62,252 nucleotides of DNA, taken from positions 1 through 62,252 of the IMG/VR virus record IMGVR_UViG_3300036790_000814; one strand, given 5' to 3'. Under the pieces are notes generated by a model. That model was given only the letters and a program-made list of their open reading frames with translations. It was not told the origin of the DNA and made no database searches. The stretch comes from a virus. How positions within the stretch are numbered: the stretch's first letter is position 1; each line of letters begins with the position of its first letter. A program made the position numbers and the translations under genes. Of this stretch, positions 60,465 through 62,252 are shown one piece after another.

Positions 60465-60890
60465 CTATGTAACGCTCTTGAACTTATTCGAGCCGTGTCC
60501 AGTATGATCTGTCAGAGGTTCATCAACATCTTTAATGACATTGCCTGATTTATCGCGAATGAACTCGCGGGCTCGCCTGGTGTCACGATTTATCTCATAC
60601 TCCCGATAAACATAATCGCCCTGTGAGCGTCTTATTTCCCAACCGGATTTGAACGTTATCCGCAGCTTGTCCTTACTGCGCCGCGAATTGTCCTTGGCCT
60701 TAAAACTGATATGATCGCGGACAATGATCGGCAGGTCCTTGATGGGGGGGAGCGTGATATGCTGCTTGGCCGGGCCGCACATGGGGCACAGGCTTGCCGG
60801 ATGCCCTGCTTCTGACCCTTCCTCCGTCAGCACTTGTCCGCAGACACCGCATTGAATGACGTCGCTGTCGTTCATTGGCTGTGTTCTCAC
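60465..60890 (-). CDS. Zinc-ribbon protein (141 aa)
   Basis: Starts at GTG 60890, which overlaps the preceding stop (GTGA), or at ATG 60875. CGVCG and CPMCG give a Cys4 ribbon at the N-terminus; then a basic, beta-rich domain. Unknown. Confidence 0.6.
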   Translation of the reverse strand: MRTQPMNDSDVIQCGVCGQVLTEEGSEAGHPASLCPMCGPAKQHITLPPIKDLPIIVRDHISFKAKDNSRRSKDKLRITFKSGWEIRRSQGDYVYREYEINRDTRRAREFIRDKSGNVIKDVDEPLTDHTGHGSNKFKSVT

Positions 60891-61087
60891 TTTAGTATGC
60901 CTTGGACGTTATAGCCCAGCCGGATCTCCTCTTCAGTCTGGACGAGCCGGGCCTCGGCCTCCGGATTGCCGTCACGCAGCGCGTAGCTTCGGTAGCAATG
61001 CCAGCAGCAGACCAAGCCTTTGTCTTTCGGCCCTCCGCACAATGGGCAAATCAGGCTGGCGCGAAGACGCGGATGAGCGTTATCCAC
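60887..61087 (-). CDS. Zinc-ribbon protein (66 aa)
   Basis: CPLCGG and CCWHC form a Cys4 knuckle, followed by an acidic helix. First gene of a two-gene minus operon divergent from the integrase. Confidence 0.6.
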   Translation of the reverse strand: MDNAHPRLRASLICPLCGGPKDKGLVCCWHCYRSYALRDGNPEAEARLVQTEEEIRLGYNVQGILK

Positions 61088-61190
61088 TCCAGCCCTCCAA
61101 TTCTCTTCGCCCTCGTTGCGTCGGGCAAGTCGTATGGACTTTTGACCATGGTGAGATAGACTCGCGATCGAAAGCTGCGGAGCGGGAACC

Positions 61191-62252
61191 GTGCCGAAAG
61201 CTGGCTACCTTTACAAGCGCGGAGATACCTATTGGGGCCGAGTCCGTCTGGCCGGACGGGAGCACAGGCGCAGCTTACGAACGTCTGATGCCCGGGAAGC
61301 TGCCAGGCGACTCAAGGCGTGGCGGCTCAAGGTTGAGCGCGCGGTTGTGGCGGATCCCGACTCCCCGACCTTCAAGGCAGCGGTGGTCAAATGGGCAGAA
61401 GAAGTCCTGCCAAAATCGGTGAAGCCTGCCGTCATGCGGCGCTATCTGACCAGCATTGCGCAACTCGACCCTGTCTTTGGCCCGCTCCGCATTGGTGAGG
61501 TCAACACGGCCAAAATCAGCGAGTATGTGAGCCTCCGCACACGCACAACCAGCAATGCCACCATACGCAGGGACTTGACGGCCCTCTCGCGCCTGATGGC
61601 GGCTTGCGTGGCATGGGGATGGCGCGATGATAACCCTGTGCGCCTATATGACCGTAGCGTTGTCCTGCGCGAACGCCGGGAGCCGATTGAGCCGCCTGGT
61701 GAGGATGATTTCCAGCGCGTGCTGGCTGCCGTTCCTGAGGCAATGGCGAAGGTGCTGCGGCTCCTCGACCAGACCGGCATGCGCGAGAATGAAGCGGTCG
61801 TCCTGACGGCAAGCGACGTGAACAAGGAACGGAAGCAAATCACGCTCCTGCGAACCAAGACCAGCCGCCCGCGCACCCTCGATTGGAAGACCCCCGCAGG
61901 GGACGCTACGGACGCGCTGACGGCCGGGGAAGAGAAGGGGGTGCTGTTCCCCTCTCGCAGCGGGAAGCCATACGGCAACTTCGCCAGCGCCTTCGGGGCA
62001 GTCATGCGTCGCGTGGTCGCTGCCGAAAAGAAGGCCAAGCGTCCCTTCCGCCGGTTCCGCGTCCACGATCTCCGCCACGGCTTCGCCATCCGTTGGCTAA
62101 AGAATGGGGGCGGGATATATGAGCTGTCCAAGCACCTTGGACACTCGTCCGTAAAAACGACAGAGGGCTATCTGGGCTACCTGTCTGGGAAGGAACAGAA
62201 ACTTGCACAAACTGGGGCACAGTGGCATGTTGGGTTAGCAGCCGCAGAATGA
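61191..62252 (+). CDS. int: Tyrosine integrase (353 aa)
   Basis: GTG start behind GGAGCGGG. An arm-type N-terminus (GYLYKRGDTYWGRVRL), a core-binding SAM-like domain (about 60-145), and a catalytic domain with Arg in TGMRENE, His-x-x-Arg in HDLRHGF, His in LGHSS and the Tyr nucleophile in TTEGYLGY. It would recombine attP with a chromosomal attB. The window ends at its stop codon, so neither att site is visible. Confidence 0.9.
   Translation: MPKAGYLYKRGDTYWGRVRLAGREHRRSLRTSDAREAARRLKAWRLKVERAVVADPDSPTFKAAVVKWAEEVLPKSVKPAVMRRYLTSIAQLDPVFGPLRIGEVNTAKISEYVSLRTRTTSNATIRRDLTALSRLMAACVAWGWRDDNPVRLYDRSVVLRERREPIEPPGEDDFQRVLAAVPEAMAKVLRLLDQTGMRENEAVVLTASDVNKERKQITLLRTKTSRPRTLDWKTPAGDATDALTAGEEKGVLFPSRSGKPYGNFASAFGAVMRRVVAAEKKAKRPFRRFRVHDLRHGFAIRWLKNGGGIYELSKHLGHSSVKTTEGYLGYLSGKEQKLAQTGAQWHVGLAAAE

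Noticed and set aside
61191-62252. Attachment repeats bounding the element
   Set aside because: The first and last 60 bases share no direct repeat; the window ends exactly at the integrase stop, so att sites are probably outside.

Overview
The window reads as an almost complete temperate tailed-phage genome, probably a prophage of an alphaproteobacterium. A sphingomonad-like host is my best guess, from the GC-rich coding sequence and protein families that are common there; this is inference. It has a contractile (myovirus) tail, and it also carries a conjugative-mobilization module, a block of defence-like genes and two tRNA genes. Nearly every gene is tightly packed, with 4-bp ATGA, GTGA or TTGA start/stop overlaps.

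Layout. 1-1065 (minus) is a four-gene operon of small unknown proteins. 1279-2445 (plus) is an exported protein. 2487-6435 (minus) is a recombination operon: RecE-like exonuclease, RecT-like annealing protein, two HNH endonucleases, a degenerate J-domain protein and small proteins. 6583-10900 (plus) is the other early operon: HTH regulator, VRR-NUC nuclease, superinfection-immunity membrane protein, ParB/Srx-fold protein and winged-helix protein. 10864-16098 is an accessory block with two HEPN-type proteins, a GIY-YIG protein and a methyltransferase fused to a restriction-nuclease domain. 16328-18444 holds small genes plus tRNA-fMet and tRNA-Ser(CGA). 18486-40732 (plus) is head and tail morphogenesis: TerS-like, TerL, DUF4055 portal, scaffold, P22-type coat, neck, sheath, tube, frameshifted tail chaperone, tape measure, P2-like baseplate and fiber. 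40744-43109 is lysis: holin-like membrane proteins, Rz/Rz1-type spanins and a putative endolysin. 43197-50144 is the mobilization module: HTH, ArdC, PadR pair, membrane partner plus VirD4-like coupling ATPase, MOBQ relaxase, an RSF1010-like oriT and an accessory protein. 50128-59331 (minus) is three further operons (methyltransferase, DUF1643, excisionase-like HTH, large ParB-like protein, small proteins). 59562-61087 holds a PIN-like protein and two zinc-ribbon proteins, and 61191-62252 (plus) is a tyrosine integrase.

How it works together. The strongest undescribed signal is the 13-bp palindrome GCAACA-N-TGTTGC. It occurs exactly five times, once at the head of each of the five minus-strand operons. 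In four of them it lies exactly 11 bp upstream of a TTG-type -35 hexamer. This defines a phage-wide regulon with an activator-like geometry (centre near -52 to -55). The second notable feature is an oriT, relaxase and coupling-protein set inside a phage that also encodes a full virion. Such an element could in principle leave its host by packaging or by mobilization through another element's type IV channel. Att sites and the true element ends cannot be seen, because the window stops at the integrase stop codon.
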